Below are positions 1-7,604 of a stretch of DNA of 64,000 nt, piece after piece. The stretch comes from Roseitranquillus sp963709765 (GTDB lineage: Bacteria > Pseudomonadota > Alphaproteobacteria > Rhodobacterales > Rhodobacteraceae). Position 1 is the stretch's first letter. Every line of letters begins with the position of its first letter. The stretch is from positions 124,001 to 188,000 of the forward strand of contig CAVPXL010000004.1 in assembly GCA_963709765.1 (NCBI GenBank), written 5' to 3'. The translations under genes were made by a program, and so were the position numbers. The notes beneath the pieces are model-generated. The model saw nothing but the letters and a program-made list of their open reading frames with translations. It had not been told where the DNA came from and made no database searches.

Positions 1-317
1 GCTGTCACGAGGAATATGCGCAGGGCCTGCCGATCTACGTCACCGAGAACGGGCTCGCCTCGCCCGACCGGCTCGAGGATGGCGCGGTCGCCGATCCCGA
101 CCGGATCGCCTATGTCGATGCCCACCTCGCGCAGGTCCGCCGCGCGCTCGACGCCGGCGTGCCGGTGGCGGGCTACTTCGTCTGGTCGCTGCTCGACAAT
201 TACGAATGGGCGCTCGGCTACGAGAAGCGGTTCGGCCTCGTCCACGTGGATTTCGACACGCTCGAGCGCACCCCCAAGGCGTCGTTCGCGGCGCTCGCCC
301 GGGCGCTGGCGACATGA
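1..317 (+). CDS. GH1 beta-glucosidase, C-terminal part (5' end outside window)
   Basis: This is the last 104 or so residues of a family 1 glycoside hydrolase, which hydrolyses beta-glucosides such as cellobiose to glucose in the cytoplasm. The motif V-T-E-N-G carries the catalytic nucleophile glutamate, encoded at 45-47. The family's C-terminal block W-S-L-L-D-N-Y-E-W follows about 46 residues later. The first complete codon starts at base 3 and the TGA stop is at 315-317. The stop overlaps the ATG of glucokinase (ATGA), so the two are probably translationally coupled, and the glucose released would be phosphorylated by the next gene product. Identification of the family is firm; the exact substrate cannot be told from this fragment. 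Confidence 0.9.
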   Translation, partial: CHEEYAQGLPIYVTENGLASPDRLEDGAVADPDRIAYVDAHLAQVRRALDAGVPVAGYFVWSLLDNYEWALGYEKRFGLVHVDFDTLERTPKASFAALARALAT

Positions 318-1282
318 CCGGCCGCGACACCCACGCCCTTGTGGCCGATATCGGCGGCACCAACACCCGGGTCGCGCTGGCTGACGGCCCCCGGCTGATC
401 CCGGGCAGCATCCGCCGCTACCGCAACGCCCATTTCCGCGGCCTGCCCGATGTGCTGTCGGAATACCTGGCCGAGGTCGGCGAGGGCCGGCCCTGCCACG
501 GAGCCTGCGTCGCGGCGGCGGGCCCGGTGCGCGACGGGCGCGCCGAATTGACCAACCTCGACTGGATCATCGACCCCGAGACGGTCGGCGAAACCACGGG
601 CGCCAGTACCGTCGCGGTGCTCAACGACCTGCAGGCACAGGGCCACGCGATCGGCCATGTGGACCCGACCCTTCTGACCACGATCGTCGAGGGGCGCACG
701 GCGCCCGAGCACGCCACCAAGCTCGTCATCGGCGTCGGCACGGGGTTCAACGCCGCGCCGGTCTTCGAAACCCGGTCGGGCCGCGACGTGCCGCCCTCCG
801 AATCCGGCCACGCCTCGCTCCCCGTCCACGGCGCGGGCGACCTCCCCCTCTTCGCCTTCCTGGCGCGTGAAAAGGGATTCGTCTCGGTCGAGGACGTGCT
901 CTCCGGGCGCGGCCTGGAAAACGTCCGCCGCTGGCTTGCGGTCGCGGCGGGCGGAACCGCCGCCCCCGACAGCGCCGCGATCATGACCGCCTGCGCCGAT
1001 GGCAGCGATCCGCTGGCCCGCGAGGCCGTCCGCCTCTTCGTCCGCACCCTGGGAATCGCGGCCGGCAACCTGGCGCTGATGTATCTGCCCTTCGGCGGCG
1101 TCCACCTGGTCGGCGGCATGTCGCGCGCCGTGTTGCCCTACCTCGACGAGGTCTTTGTCGGCGCGTTTCGCGAAAAGGGACAATTCGCCGCTTTCATGCA
1201 GGATTTTCCCGTCCTCGTGGTCGAAGACGATTACGCCGCCCTCGTCGGATGCGCCTCGCATCTCGCGCACAGGCTGGCCTGA
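314..1282 (+). CDS. glk: Glucokinase
   Basis: This 322-aa protein matches the Glk family (not ROK) that phosphorylates glucose with ATP to glucose 6-phosphate in the cytoplasm. The N-terminal phosphate-binding motif A-D-I-G-G-T-N-T-R begins at residue 11. A second glycine-rich segment (G-V-G-T-G-F-N) lies near residue 142, and the C-terminal V-H-L-V-G-G-M nucleotide-binding segment is present. The length is normal for the family. The start is the ATG overlapping the beta-glucosidase stop. An in-frame extension upstream would add 36 arginine-rich residues that resemble the overlapping frame, so it is rejected. With the upstream beta-glucosidase it forms a small glucoside-utilisation unit. Confidence 0.93.
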   Translation: MTGRDTHALVADIGGTNTRVALADGPRLIPGSIRRYRNAHFRGLPDVLSEYLAEVGEGRPCHGACVAAAGPVRDGRAELTNLDWIIDPETVGETTGASTVAVLNDLQAQGHAIGHVDPTLLTTIVEGRTAPEHATKLVIGVGTGFNAAPVFETRSGRDVPPSESGHASLPVHGAGDLPLFAFLAREKGFVSVEDVLSGRGLENVRRWLAVAAGGTAAPDSAAIMTACADGSDPLAREAVRLFVRTLGIAAGNLALMYLPFGGVHLVGGMSRAVLPYLDEVFVGAFREKGQFAAFMQDFPVLVVEDDYAALVGCASHLAHRLA

Positions 1283-1301
1283 GACGCATTTTCTCGCGTT
1301 G

Positions 1302-1317
1302 CTAACCCCGCCTTAAC
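1302..1317 (+). promoter_or_regulatory. CtrA-like binding site upstream of the chemotaxis operon
   Basis: CTAA, seven bases, then TTAAC lies in the gap between glk and the first chemotaxis gene. It differs by one base from the published CtrA full-site pattern TTAA-N7-TTAAC. CtrA controls motility and chemotaxis genes in Rhodobacterales. The site is about 90 bases upstream of the first start codon. Assignment is by pattern only. Confidence 0.45.
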
Positions 1318-1406
1318 GGAGCGCCCGCTAATCCCTGCGCCGTGACCGATGCATGCAGGGACCAGCGACACATGCGACTGACCCAGAAGATTTCCGGAGG
1401 CGCGCG

Positions 1407-1685
1407 ATGAGCGATCGCCTCCCTCTCAACGCCAAGCTCGACCTCAAGGGGGCGACCGCCCTGGCCGACGAGCTGCGCGCCCGCCGCGGCGCCGATCTGA
1501 TCCTCGATGCCAGCGCGACCAAGCATATCGGCGCATCCGGCGTTCAGGTCCTGCTCTCGGCCGTTGCCAGCTGGGCCGCGGACGGTCACCGCATTTCACT
1601 CGCGGATGTGAGCGACGCCTGCGTCGATCAGCTCCATCTGCTCGGATTCTCGCCTGAAAGCCTTATGACAGGAGACACGGCATGA
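1407..1685 (+). CDS. STAS-domain protein of the chemotaxis operon
   Basis: This 92-aa protein is a single STAS-like domain. It has an alternating strand/helix pattern with D-A-S-A-T-K-H-I-G-A-S-G-V-Q, where anti-sigma-factor antagonists carry their conserved D-x-S/T segment. Single STAS domains usually act as phosphorylatable or protein-binding switches. It opens the chemotaxis operon and its stop overlaps the start of cheY (ATGA), so it is probably made in proportion to CheY. The start is chosen because CCGGAGG sits 6 bases upstream; an earlier in-frame ATG lacks such a site. The exact partner is unknown. Comparable small STAS genes precede che genes in other Rhodobacteraceae, which is recalled family knowledge and was not tested here. 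Confidence 0.75.
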   Translation: MSDRLPLNAKLDLKGATALADELRARRGADLILDASATKHIGASGVQVLLSAVASWAADGHRISLADVSDACVDQLHLLGFSPESLMTGDTA

Positions 1686-2047
1686 GCCTGAAGGTTCTCG
1701 CGGTCGACGACAGCCGCACGATGCGCGACATGCTGCGCCTCGCACTCACCGAAGCGGGCATCGAAGCCCACACCGCCGACGACGGCGTCCACGGCCTCGA
1801 GGTCCTCGACGGCCTGGAGCCGGACGCGATCATCACCGACGTCAACATGCCCCGCATGGACGGTTTCGGCTTCATCGACGCGGTCCGCGCCAACGATGAA
1901 TACACCGGCATCCCGATTCTTGTGCTGACCACCGAAAGCGCGCCCGAGCTCAAGGCCCGCGCACGCGACAAGGGCGCCACCGGCTGGATCGTCAAGCCCT
2001 TCGATCCGGAGAAACTCGTCCGCGCCATCCACATGGTCACGGGCTAA
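1682..2047 (+). CDS. cheY: Chemotaxis response regulator CheY (first copy)
   Basis: This 121-aa single receiver domain has the complete phosphorylation site: the acidic pair D9-D10, phospho-acceptor D53 (I-T-D-V-N-M-P), T83 and the conserved lysine K105 (V-K-P-F). There is no output domain, so it should act by protein binding at the flagellar motor or as a phosphate sink. Its ATG overlaps the TGA of the STAS gene, and it is followed 11 bases after its stop by cheA, its likely kinase. A second CheY lies further down the same operon; which one binds the motor cannot be decided from sequence. Confidence 0.92.
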   Translation: MSLKVLAVDDSRTMRDMLRLALTEAGIEAHTADDGVHGLEVLDGLEPDAIITDVNMPRMDGFGFIDAVRANDEYTGIPILVLTTESAPELKARARDKGATGWIVKPFDPEKLVRAIHMVTG

Positions 2048-2058
2048 GGGAGGTCGCG

Positions 2059-4242
2059 ATGTCAGACCCAATGGCAGAAATCCGCGCCTCGTTCTTTGTC
2101 GAGTGCGAGGAACTTCTTGAAGCGATGCAGGACGGCCTGCAGACGCTCTACGACGGCGAAACCGACGCCGAGACGATCGCCGTCGTCTTCCGCGCGGTGC
2201 ACTCGATCAAGGGCGGCGCCGGGGCGTTCGGTCTGACCGACCTCGTCGCGTTCGCCCACACGTTCGAGACCGCGCTCGACGGCGTCCGGTCGGGCACCAT
2301 CGCGATCGACAACGACGTGCTCAAGGTCTTCTTCCAGGGCGGCGACGTTCTGGCCGATCACGTCCGCGCCGCGCGCGACGACGTGCCGCTCGAGCCGGCC
2401 GCCTTCGCCGAAGTGCTCGCCGCGATCCGAACCCTTTCGGGCGAGGAGGAAGGCGACGAAGTGGAAGAGGAGCTCGACTTCCAGCCCATGGGACTGGCGA
2501 TCGACCTGCCCGACCTCGGCGATTTCGGCGGCGACGAGCCTGACGCGGTGGCGCCGTGGCGCATCGGCTTCAAGCCGGCGGCCCGCCTCTACGAGACCGG
2601 CAACGAACCGCTGTTCCTGTTCCGCGCCCTGCGTGACCTGGGCGAGTTCACCGCCACCTGCGACACCTCCGCCATCCCGACCCTCGACACCTTCGAGCCC
2701 GCCGAGAGCTACATCTCGTGGGCGGCCGAGCTGACCGGCGAGCAGTCCGAGGAAGCCGTGCGCGAGATCTTCGACTTCGTCGACGGCCTCTGCGAGCTGA
2801 CGATCGAGCGCGACGAGGCCGCGATGCCCGCCTTCGATCTGCCCCCGCTCACCGAAATCGCCGGCGACGAAGAGCCCGAAGCCTTTGCCGCCGCCCCCGA
2901 GATGGACGACACCGTGCCCGAAGCCACCCCCGTCGACGAGGCCCCCTTCGTGGAGGCCGCCGCCGACCCCAAGGCCGACGTGGTGCCGATGAAGGCCGCG
3001 CCCAAGGCGTCCGAAGGCAAGCAGGCCGTCGCGCCCAAGGCGACCGTCCGCGTCGACCTCGACCGGATCGACCGCCTGGTCAACCTCGTGGGCGAGCTTG
3101 TCATCAACCAGGCGATGCTCTCGCAGTCGGTGATCGAGGCGGGCGTTCCGCCGAACTCGCCGGTCGCCGCGGGACTCGACGAATTCCTGCAGCTGACGCG
3201 CGACATCCAGGAAAGCGTGATGATGATCCGCGCGCAGCCCGTGAAGTCGCTGTTCCAGCGCATGAGCCGGATCGTGCGCGAATCCGCCGCCGCCGTGCAC
3301 AAGGACATCCGCCTCAAGACCGAGGGCGAGGCCACCGAGATCGACAAGACGGTGATCGAGCTTCTGGCCGAGCCGCTGATGCACATGATCCGGAACTCGG
3401 TCGATCACGGGATCGAGACCGCCGACAAGCGCGTCGCCGCCGGCAAGCCGGCCGAGGGCACGGTCGTCCTGACCGCCAGCCACCGCTCGGGCCGCGTGGT
3501 CATCGAGATCTCCGATGACGGCGCCGGCATCAACCGCGAGCGCGTCCGCTCCAAGGCCATCGAGAAGGGCATCATCGCCGAGGACCAGCAGCTCACCGAC
3601 GGCGAGATCGACATGCTGATCTTCGCGCCGGGCTTCTCCACCGCCGCCGAGGTCTCGAACCTGTCGGGCCGCGGCGTGGGCATGGACGTGGTCAAGACCT
3701 CGATCGCCTCGCTGGGGGGCCGGATCACGATCACCAACACGCCGGGCGAAGGCGCGATCTTCTCGATCTCCCTGCCGCTCACCCTGGCGGTCCTCGACGG
3801 CATGGTCGTCAAGGTGGAGGACGAGACCCTCGTCGTGCCGCTGACCGCCATCGTCGAGACCCTGACCCTGACCCGCGAGGATATCCGCGCCCTCGGTCCC
3901 CGGACCCAGGTGGTCAAGGTCCGCGACACCTTCGTGCCCCTGCTCGACCTTGGCACCGAGCTCGGCTACCGCGATCCGCGGGCCGACTACACCGGCTCCA
4001 TCGTGCTGCTGATCACGCACGAGGACGGCGCGCGCACCGCACTGGTCGTCGATGCGATCGAGGATCAGCGCCAGGTGGTCATCAAGGGCCTGCACGACAG
4101 CTACGGCCACGTGCCGGGCGTCGCCGCGGCCACGATCCTCGGCGACGGTCAGATCGCCCTGATCCTCGACCCCGTCGATCTTGTCCAGAACGCCACGGGC
4201 CGTTCGCGCCCCACGGCCGAACCCCTCCCCCTTGCCGGATAA
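2059..4242 (+). CDS. cheA: Chemotaxis histidine kinase CheA
   Basis: This 727-aa protein has the full CheA domain order. The N-terminal Hpt domain carries phosphorylatable H48 (V-H-S-I-K-G-G). A degenerate central domain around residues 175-255 probably corresponds to the response-regulator-binding P2. An acidic, Ala/Pro-rich linker leads to the dimerisation helices near 330-385. The HATPase domain has H-M-I-R-N-S-V-D-H-G (N box), D-D-G-A-G (G1) and G-R-G-V-G-M-D (G2). A CheW-like domain ends the protein. CheA phosphorylates CheY in response to receptor signals at the inner membrane. It sits between cheY and cheW in one operon. Length and motifs are normal. Confidence 0.95.
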   Translation: MSDPMAEIRASFFVECEELLEAMQDGLQTLYDGETDAETIAVVFRAVHSIKGGAGAFGLTDLVAFAHTFETALDGVRSGTIAIDNDVLKVFFQGGDVLADHVRAARDDVPLEPAAFAEVLAAIRTLSGEEEGDEVEEELDFQPMGLAIDLPDLGDFGGDEPDAVAPWRIGFKPAARLYETGNEPLFLFRALRDLGEFTATCDTSAIPTLDTFEPAESYISWAAELTGEQSEEAVREIFDFVDGLCELTIERDEAAMPAFDLPPLTEIAGDEEPEAFAAAPEMDDTVPEATPVDEAPFVEAAADPKADVVPMKAAPKASEGKQAVAPKATVRVDLDRIDRLVNLVGELVINQAMLSQSVIEAGVPPNSPVAAGLDEFLQLTRDIQESVMMIRAQPVKSLFQRMSRIVRESAAAVHKDIRLKTEGEATEIDKTVIELLAEPLMHMIRNSVDHGIETADKRVAAGKPAEGTVVLTASHRSGRVVIEISDDGAGINRERVRSKAIEKGIIAEDQQLTDGEIDMLIFAPGFSTAAEVSNLSGRGVGMDVVKTSIASLGGRITITNTPGEGAIFSISLPLTLAVLDGMVVKVEDETLVVPLTAIVETLTLTREDIRALGPRTQVVKVRDTFVPLLDLGTELGYRDPRADYTGSIVLLITHEDGARTALVVDAIEDQRQVVIKGLHDSYGHVPGVAAATILGDGQIALILDPVDLVQNATGRSRPTAEPLPLAG

Positions 4243-4249
4243 CAGAGCC

Positions 4250-4720
4250 ATGAGCACCGAAATGCAGAAGCAGTCCGACCTCTCGACCATCGAACTTCTG
4301 TCCTTCCGCGTTGGAGAGCAGGAATACTCGGTGGACATCATGTCCGTCCGCGAGATCCGCGGCTGGACCCGGGCCACCTCGCTGCCGCACTCGCCGGATT
4401 ACGTGCGCGGCGTCATCAACCTGCGCGGCACCGTCCTGCCGGTCGTCGACCTGGCCAAGCGCCTCGGCCTGCCGGCGTGCGAGCTCAGCGACCGCAACGT
4501 CATCATCGTCGTCGACCTCGACGGGCGCACCGTCGGCCTGCTGGTCGACGCGGTCTCCGACATCCTCACGATGCCGGAAGAGGAGATGTCCGCGCCGCCC
4601 GAACTGGCCGCCGACCAGGCCCAGACCTTCATCCAGGCGCTCACCATCGTCGAGGGCCGCATGATCCGCGTCCTCGACCTCGGCTCGGTGATGCCGCGCA
4701 ACGCGGAGATGGCCGCGTGA
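4250..4720 (+). CDS. cheW: Chemotaxis coupling protein CheW
   Basis: This 156-aa single CheW domain has the hallmark R-G-V-I-N-L-R-G segment and the usual V-L-P-V-V-D-L strand. CheW links CheA to methyl-accepting receptors in the chemosensory array. The start ATG lies 8 bases after the cheA stop. An alternative in-frame start inside cheA would add a proline/arginine-rich tail that is only cheA read in another frame. The gene overlaps cheR by the GTGA arrangement, so cheA, cheW and cheR are likely translated from one message. Confidence 0.94.
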   Translation: MSTEMQKQSDLSTIELLSFRVGEQEYSVDIMSVREIRGWTRATSLPHSPDYVRGVINLRGTVLPVVDLAKRLGLPACELSDRNVIIVVDLDGRTVGLLVDAVSDILTMPEEEMSAPPELAADQAQTFIQALTIVEGRMIRVLDLGSVMPRNAEMAA

Positions 4721-5574
4721 GCACCGCCGCTCCCCTCTCTGCCGCGACCCGCGCCGCCGCGGCCGAGCTCTCGCCGAAGACCTTCGAGCGCGTGGCCCGG
4801 CTGGCGGCCGAGGAGGCGGGCCTCACCATCGCGCCCACCAAGCGCGCGATGGTGCAGTCCCGCATCTTCAAGAGGGTCCGCGCGCTCGGCCTCGGCACGT
4901 TCGAGGCCTACCTCGACCTCGTCGAATCCGCGAGCGGAGTGGACGAGCGGCGCCAGATGATCTGTGCGCTGACCACCAACGTCTCGCACTTCTTCCGCGA
5001 ACGGCACCATTTCGACACGCTCCGCGACAAGATCCTGCCCGGCCTCGTCAAGCGCGCCGCGCAGGGCGGGCGCGTGCGGATCTGGTCGGCCGGCTGCTCC
5101 AGCGGGCAGGAACCCTACTCCATCGCCATGGAGATCCTGCGCCTCGATCCCAGGGCCGGCGACCGCGACATCCGCATCCTGGCGACCGACATCGACAACC
5201 AGATCCTCGACGTCGCCCGCCGCGCCACCTACGAAACCAGCCAGATGCAGGGCGTCGAGGCCCCCGACCGCCGGACCTTCTTCGACGAGGCGGCCGGACG
5301 CTTCACCGTCAAGCAGCCGGTGCGCGCCCTGGTGTCGTTCAACGAGCTCAACCTGCTCGCCAAGTGGCCGATGAAGGGGCGCTTCGACGCCATCTTCTGC
5401 CGCAACGTGGTGATCTACTTCGAGGACGCGACCCAGCGCAAACTCTGGCCGCGCTTCGAAGCCGCACTGATGCCCGGCGGGTCGATGTTCGTCGGCCATT
5501 CCGAGCGCATTCCCGAAATGCCGGGCTCGGCATTTCGCAACACCGGCGTAACCACCTACAGCCTGCCTTCCTAA
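4717..5574 (+). CDS. cheR: Chemotaxis protein methyltransferase CheR
   Basis: This 285-aa S-adenosylmethionine-dependent enzyme methylates receptor glutamates. The N-terminal helical CheR domain is followed by the Rossmann domain with W-S-A-G-C-S-S-G-Q-E-P-Y-S, the family's SAM-binding motif, and by I-F-C-R-N-V-V-I-Y-F near residue 230. The start is a GTG whose last two bases are the first two of the cheW stop (GTGA); no ATG fits the N-terminus as well. No cheB methylesterase gene follows, although CheR and CheB normally work as a pair, so CheB must be encoded elsewhere or be absent. Confidence 0.93.
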   Translation: MSTAAPLSAATRAAAAELSPKTFERVARLAAEEAGLTIAPTKRAMVQSRIFKRVRALGLGTFEAYLDLVESASGVDERRQMICALTTNVSHFFRERHHFDTLRDKILPGLVKRAAQGGRVRIWSAGCSSGQEPYSIAMEILRLDPRAGDRDIRILATDIDNQILDVARRATYETSQMQGVEAPDRRTFFDEAAGRFTVKQPVRALVSFNELNLLAKWPMKGRFDAIFCRNVVIYFEDATQRKLWPRFEAALMPGGSMFVGHSERIPEMPGSAFRNTGVTTYSLPS

Positions 5575-5637
5575 AGGCTACACTGGCCGCGGCGACGTCG
5601 AACGCGCCCGCGCCGTCCATCGAGAAAGGGACGACAT

Positions 5638-6024
5638 ATGGCACTCAGGGATCAGATTCGCGTGATTGTTGTCGACGACATGTCGACCAGCCGCGGCCTC
5701 ATCACCCAGGCGCTCGACCAGATCGGGATCCGCAACGTCGCAACCGCCGCAGACGGTGCGACCGCGCTCAAGACCCTGGAAAAGCACCCGGTTCACCTGG
5801 TGATCTCGGATTACAACATGCCCGGCATGGACGGCCTCCAGCTGCTTCATTCGCTGCGCAAGGGCGCCCGGACCGCCAAGGTCGGCTTCCTGCTCATCAC
5901 CGGACGGGCCGACAAGCAGATCATCGACACCGGCAAGAAGCTCGGCATGAACAACTTCATCAAGAAGCCGTTCGACGCCGCCGGCCTCAAGGGCGCCATC
6001 GAAGCCATCGTCGGGCGTCTCTGA
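5638..6024 (+). CDS. Chemotaxis response regulator CheY (second copy)
   Basis: This 128-aa single receiver domain has the acidic pair D13-D14, phospho-acceptor D58 (I-S-D-Y-N-M-P-G-M-D-G), a threonine in L-I-T-G-R and the K-K-P-F lysine. It is closer to the classical enterobacterial CheY pattern (F-I-K-K-P-F) than the first copy. GAAAGGGA lies 8 bases before the ATG. It follows cheR after 63 bases and is followed after 3 bases by an unknown gene. Two CheYs in one cluster usually mean that one drives the motor and the other competes for phosphate. Confidence 0.92.
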   Translation: MALRDQIRVIVVDDMSTSRGLITQALDQIGIRNVATAADGATALKTLEKHPVHLVISDYNMPGMDGLQLLHSLRKGARTAKVGFLLITGRADKQIIDTGKKLGMNNFIKKPFDAAGLKGAIEAIVGRL

Positions 6025-6027
6025 GCG

Positions 6028-6393
6028 ATGTCCGCGCGCGACCTCTGCGCCGGCAGCCCGGCGCAGGCGCTGCTCGGGCGCCTGTCGGGCGAACTCGCGG
6101 CCATGGCGGGCCTCGCCCACAGGGTCCAGGCGGCGGTCGGCGAGGCGCTCCACACCGACGGCGCGCCCGCGCCTGCGGTTCTGGTGGAGCTCCAGCAGAT
6201 CGACCGGCTGCAGCAGACGCTGGAGGACCTCGTTCACGTGGTGGCGACCGTCGCGGCCGAGCCCGGTATCGACGAGAACGCGCTCCTCGTCCTGGCCGGC
6301 CAGGTGCGTCTGCATGCCGTCGCCGACCTCGTGACGGGCGACGTCTCCTGCCGCGCGAGCGCACCGGCGGCCGGGGTGGTCAACCTGTTCTGA
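6028..6393 (+). CDS. Hypothetical helical protein at the end of the che operon
   Basis: I do not recognise this 121-aa protein. It is predicted to be mostly helical, with hydrophobic/charged heptad-like stretches around residues 15-45 and 50-75 (Q-Q-I-D-R-L-Q-Q-T-L-E-D-L). It has no signal peptide or transmembrane segment. Only 3 bases separate it from the second cheY, so it should be cotranscribed and is probably a chemotaxis accessory protein. The position is one where other bacteria encode CheZ, CheX or CheD, but none of their motifs is visible. A function cannot be assigned. Confidence 0.7.
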   Translation: MSARDLCAGSPAQALLGRLSGELAAMAGLAHRVQAAVGEALHTDGAPAPAVLVELQQIDRLQQTLEDLVHVVATVAAEPGIDENALLVLAGQVRLHAVADLVTGDVSCRASAPAAGVVNLF

Positions 6394-6501
6394 GGGCATT
6401 CCGGGGTTGCCGCGGATGTGCTTTGCGGCCGCCTTCGGGGAACCGGGCGTCCCGTGCGGCGCTTGACCCAGTGTGAGAGTGAAGGGTGTACGAGGTTTGT
6501 G

Positions 6502-6648
6502 ATGCCTGACGAGTACGAAAGCGGCGGCCGGACGAGCTACCCCAAAGACGGCCCGGCGGAAAAAGACCGGCAGGACAAGCGCGATGCGCGGCCCGCCGAA
6601 GAAACGGACAAGGTTCAGTACCGGTACTACGACTGGGCGCTGATCTGA
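6502..6648 (+). CDS. Small hydrophilic hypothetical protein (48 aa)
   Basis: This 48-aa, highly charged protein starts M-P-D-E-Y-E-S-G-G and ends Y-R-Y-Y-D-W-A-L-I. The central part is rich in Lys, Asp, Arg and Glu and is probably disordered. ACGAGG lies 7 bases upstream of the ATG; a GTG one codon earlier is an alternative. The aromatic C-terminus (Y-Y-D-W-A-L-I) is the only striking part. The gene is followed 9 bases later by a GC-rich hairpin, which supports a real transcript end. Function unknown. Confidence 0.5.
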   Translation: MPDEYESGGRTSYPKDGPAEKDRQDKRDARPAEETDKVQYRYYDWALI

Positions 6649-6656
6649 GGTTGCGG

Positions 6657-6680
6657 GAGGCCGGCCATCGCGCCGGCCTC
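6657..6680 (+). terminator. GC-rich hairpin after the small gene
   Basis: A perfect 9-bp inverted repeat (GAGGCCGGC / GCCGGCCTC) with a 6-base loop is followed by GCGCTTTCC. The T-tract is weak, so termination may be inefficient or Rho-assisted. It lies 9 bases after the 48-aa gene. The remaining bases up to 6925 hold nothing I can support. Confidence 0.55.
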
Positions 6681-6925
6681 GCGCTTTCCGGGCCTCCCCG
6701 CCCGACGCGGCGCGGTCGCGACGGATCTTGGCGGGCGACCGGGTTTCCCGGCGGCGTCGGTCGGCTCCGGTCCCCGGTCAGGCGGCCTCGGCCCTCCCCG
6801 GCGCGGATGTGTCTCGTCCTCTGCGGCGTGATCTCCAGCCGCTCCGGCGCGGCCTGCCGGACACGGAAAACCCCGGCGCAGCGTCGCGGCTGGCCGGGGT
6901 CGGTGCGTCGGGCCGCAGGAAACCG

Positions 6926-7348
6926 TCAGCCGACGATCTCGAGTTCCGAGAAGAAGAACGCGATCTCGTTCGCCGCGGTCTCGGGGGCGTCCGAACCGTG
7001 GACCGAGTTCTCGCCGACCAATTCCGCGAATTCGGCGCGCACGGTGCCGGATTCGGCGTCGGCGGGGTTGGTCGCGCCCATCACTTCGCGGTTCTTGGAG
7101 ATGGCGCCCTCGCCCTCCAGCACCTGCACGACCACCGGGCCGGACGCCATGAACTCGGTCAGCTCGTCGTAGAACGGGCGCTCGGCGTGGACCTTGTAGA
7201 ACTCGCCCGCCTGCGCCTTGGAAAGCTGCACGCGCTTCTGCGCCACGATGCGCAGACCCGCCTCCTCGAACTTGGCGTTGATCTTGCCGGTCAGGTTGCG
7301 CTTGGTCGCGTCGGGCTTGATGATCGAGAGCGTCCGCTCGGTGGCCAT
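6926..7348 (-). CDS. ndk: Nucleoside diphosphate kinase
   Basis: This 140-aa protein transfers the gamma phosphate of ATP to other nucleoside diphosphates through a phosphohistidine. The start M-A-T-E-R-T-L-S-I-I-K-P-D-A is typical, and the active-site segment N-S-V-H-G-S-D contains the catalytic histidine. The length matches the family. The start is chosen by GGAG 9 bases upstream on the minus strand; a much longer in-frame extension is only the antisense of the ABC-F gene. It is transcribed away from the ABC-F gene. Confidence 0.96.
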   Translation of the reverse strand: MATERTLSIIKPDATKRNLTGKINAKFEEAGLRIVAQKRVQLSKAQAGEFYKVHAERPFYDELTEFMASGPVVVQVLEGEGAISKNREVMGATNPADAESGTVRAEFAELVGENSVHGSDAPETAANEIAFFFSELEIVG

Positions 7349-7604
7349 GTGATTGTCTCCGAAAATGGCTGGCAGGGCCCCTGCCCCGCCTGAATTGGCG
7401 TCCCCCCTTACACGAGCCCCACGAGCATGGAAAGCCGCCGCGCGGCCCGTCGTCGCGTTGCCGTGCGTGGCCCCGTTGCGCCGGCCCGGCCGCTGTCGCG
7501 CGTATGCACGGGGGGTGTACAGGATGCAGCACGGGTTGCATGACGCCCCTTTCGCCGCATTTTCAGCGTTTGACAGCCGCTCCCGGGACGGGCAGACGCC
7601 CTCC

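Noticed and set aside
2062..4377. A 771-codon open frame on the minus strand across cheA
   Set aside because: It is the antisense of cheA in a GC-rich gene, has His/Asp/Gly-rich composition without any domain, and lacks a plausible start signal.
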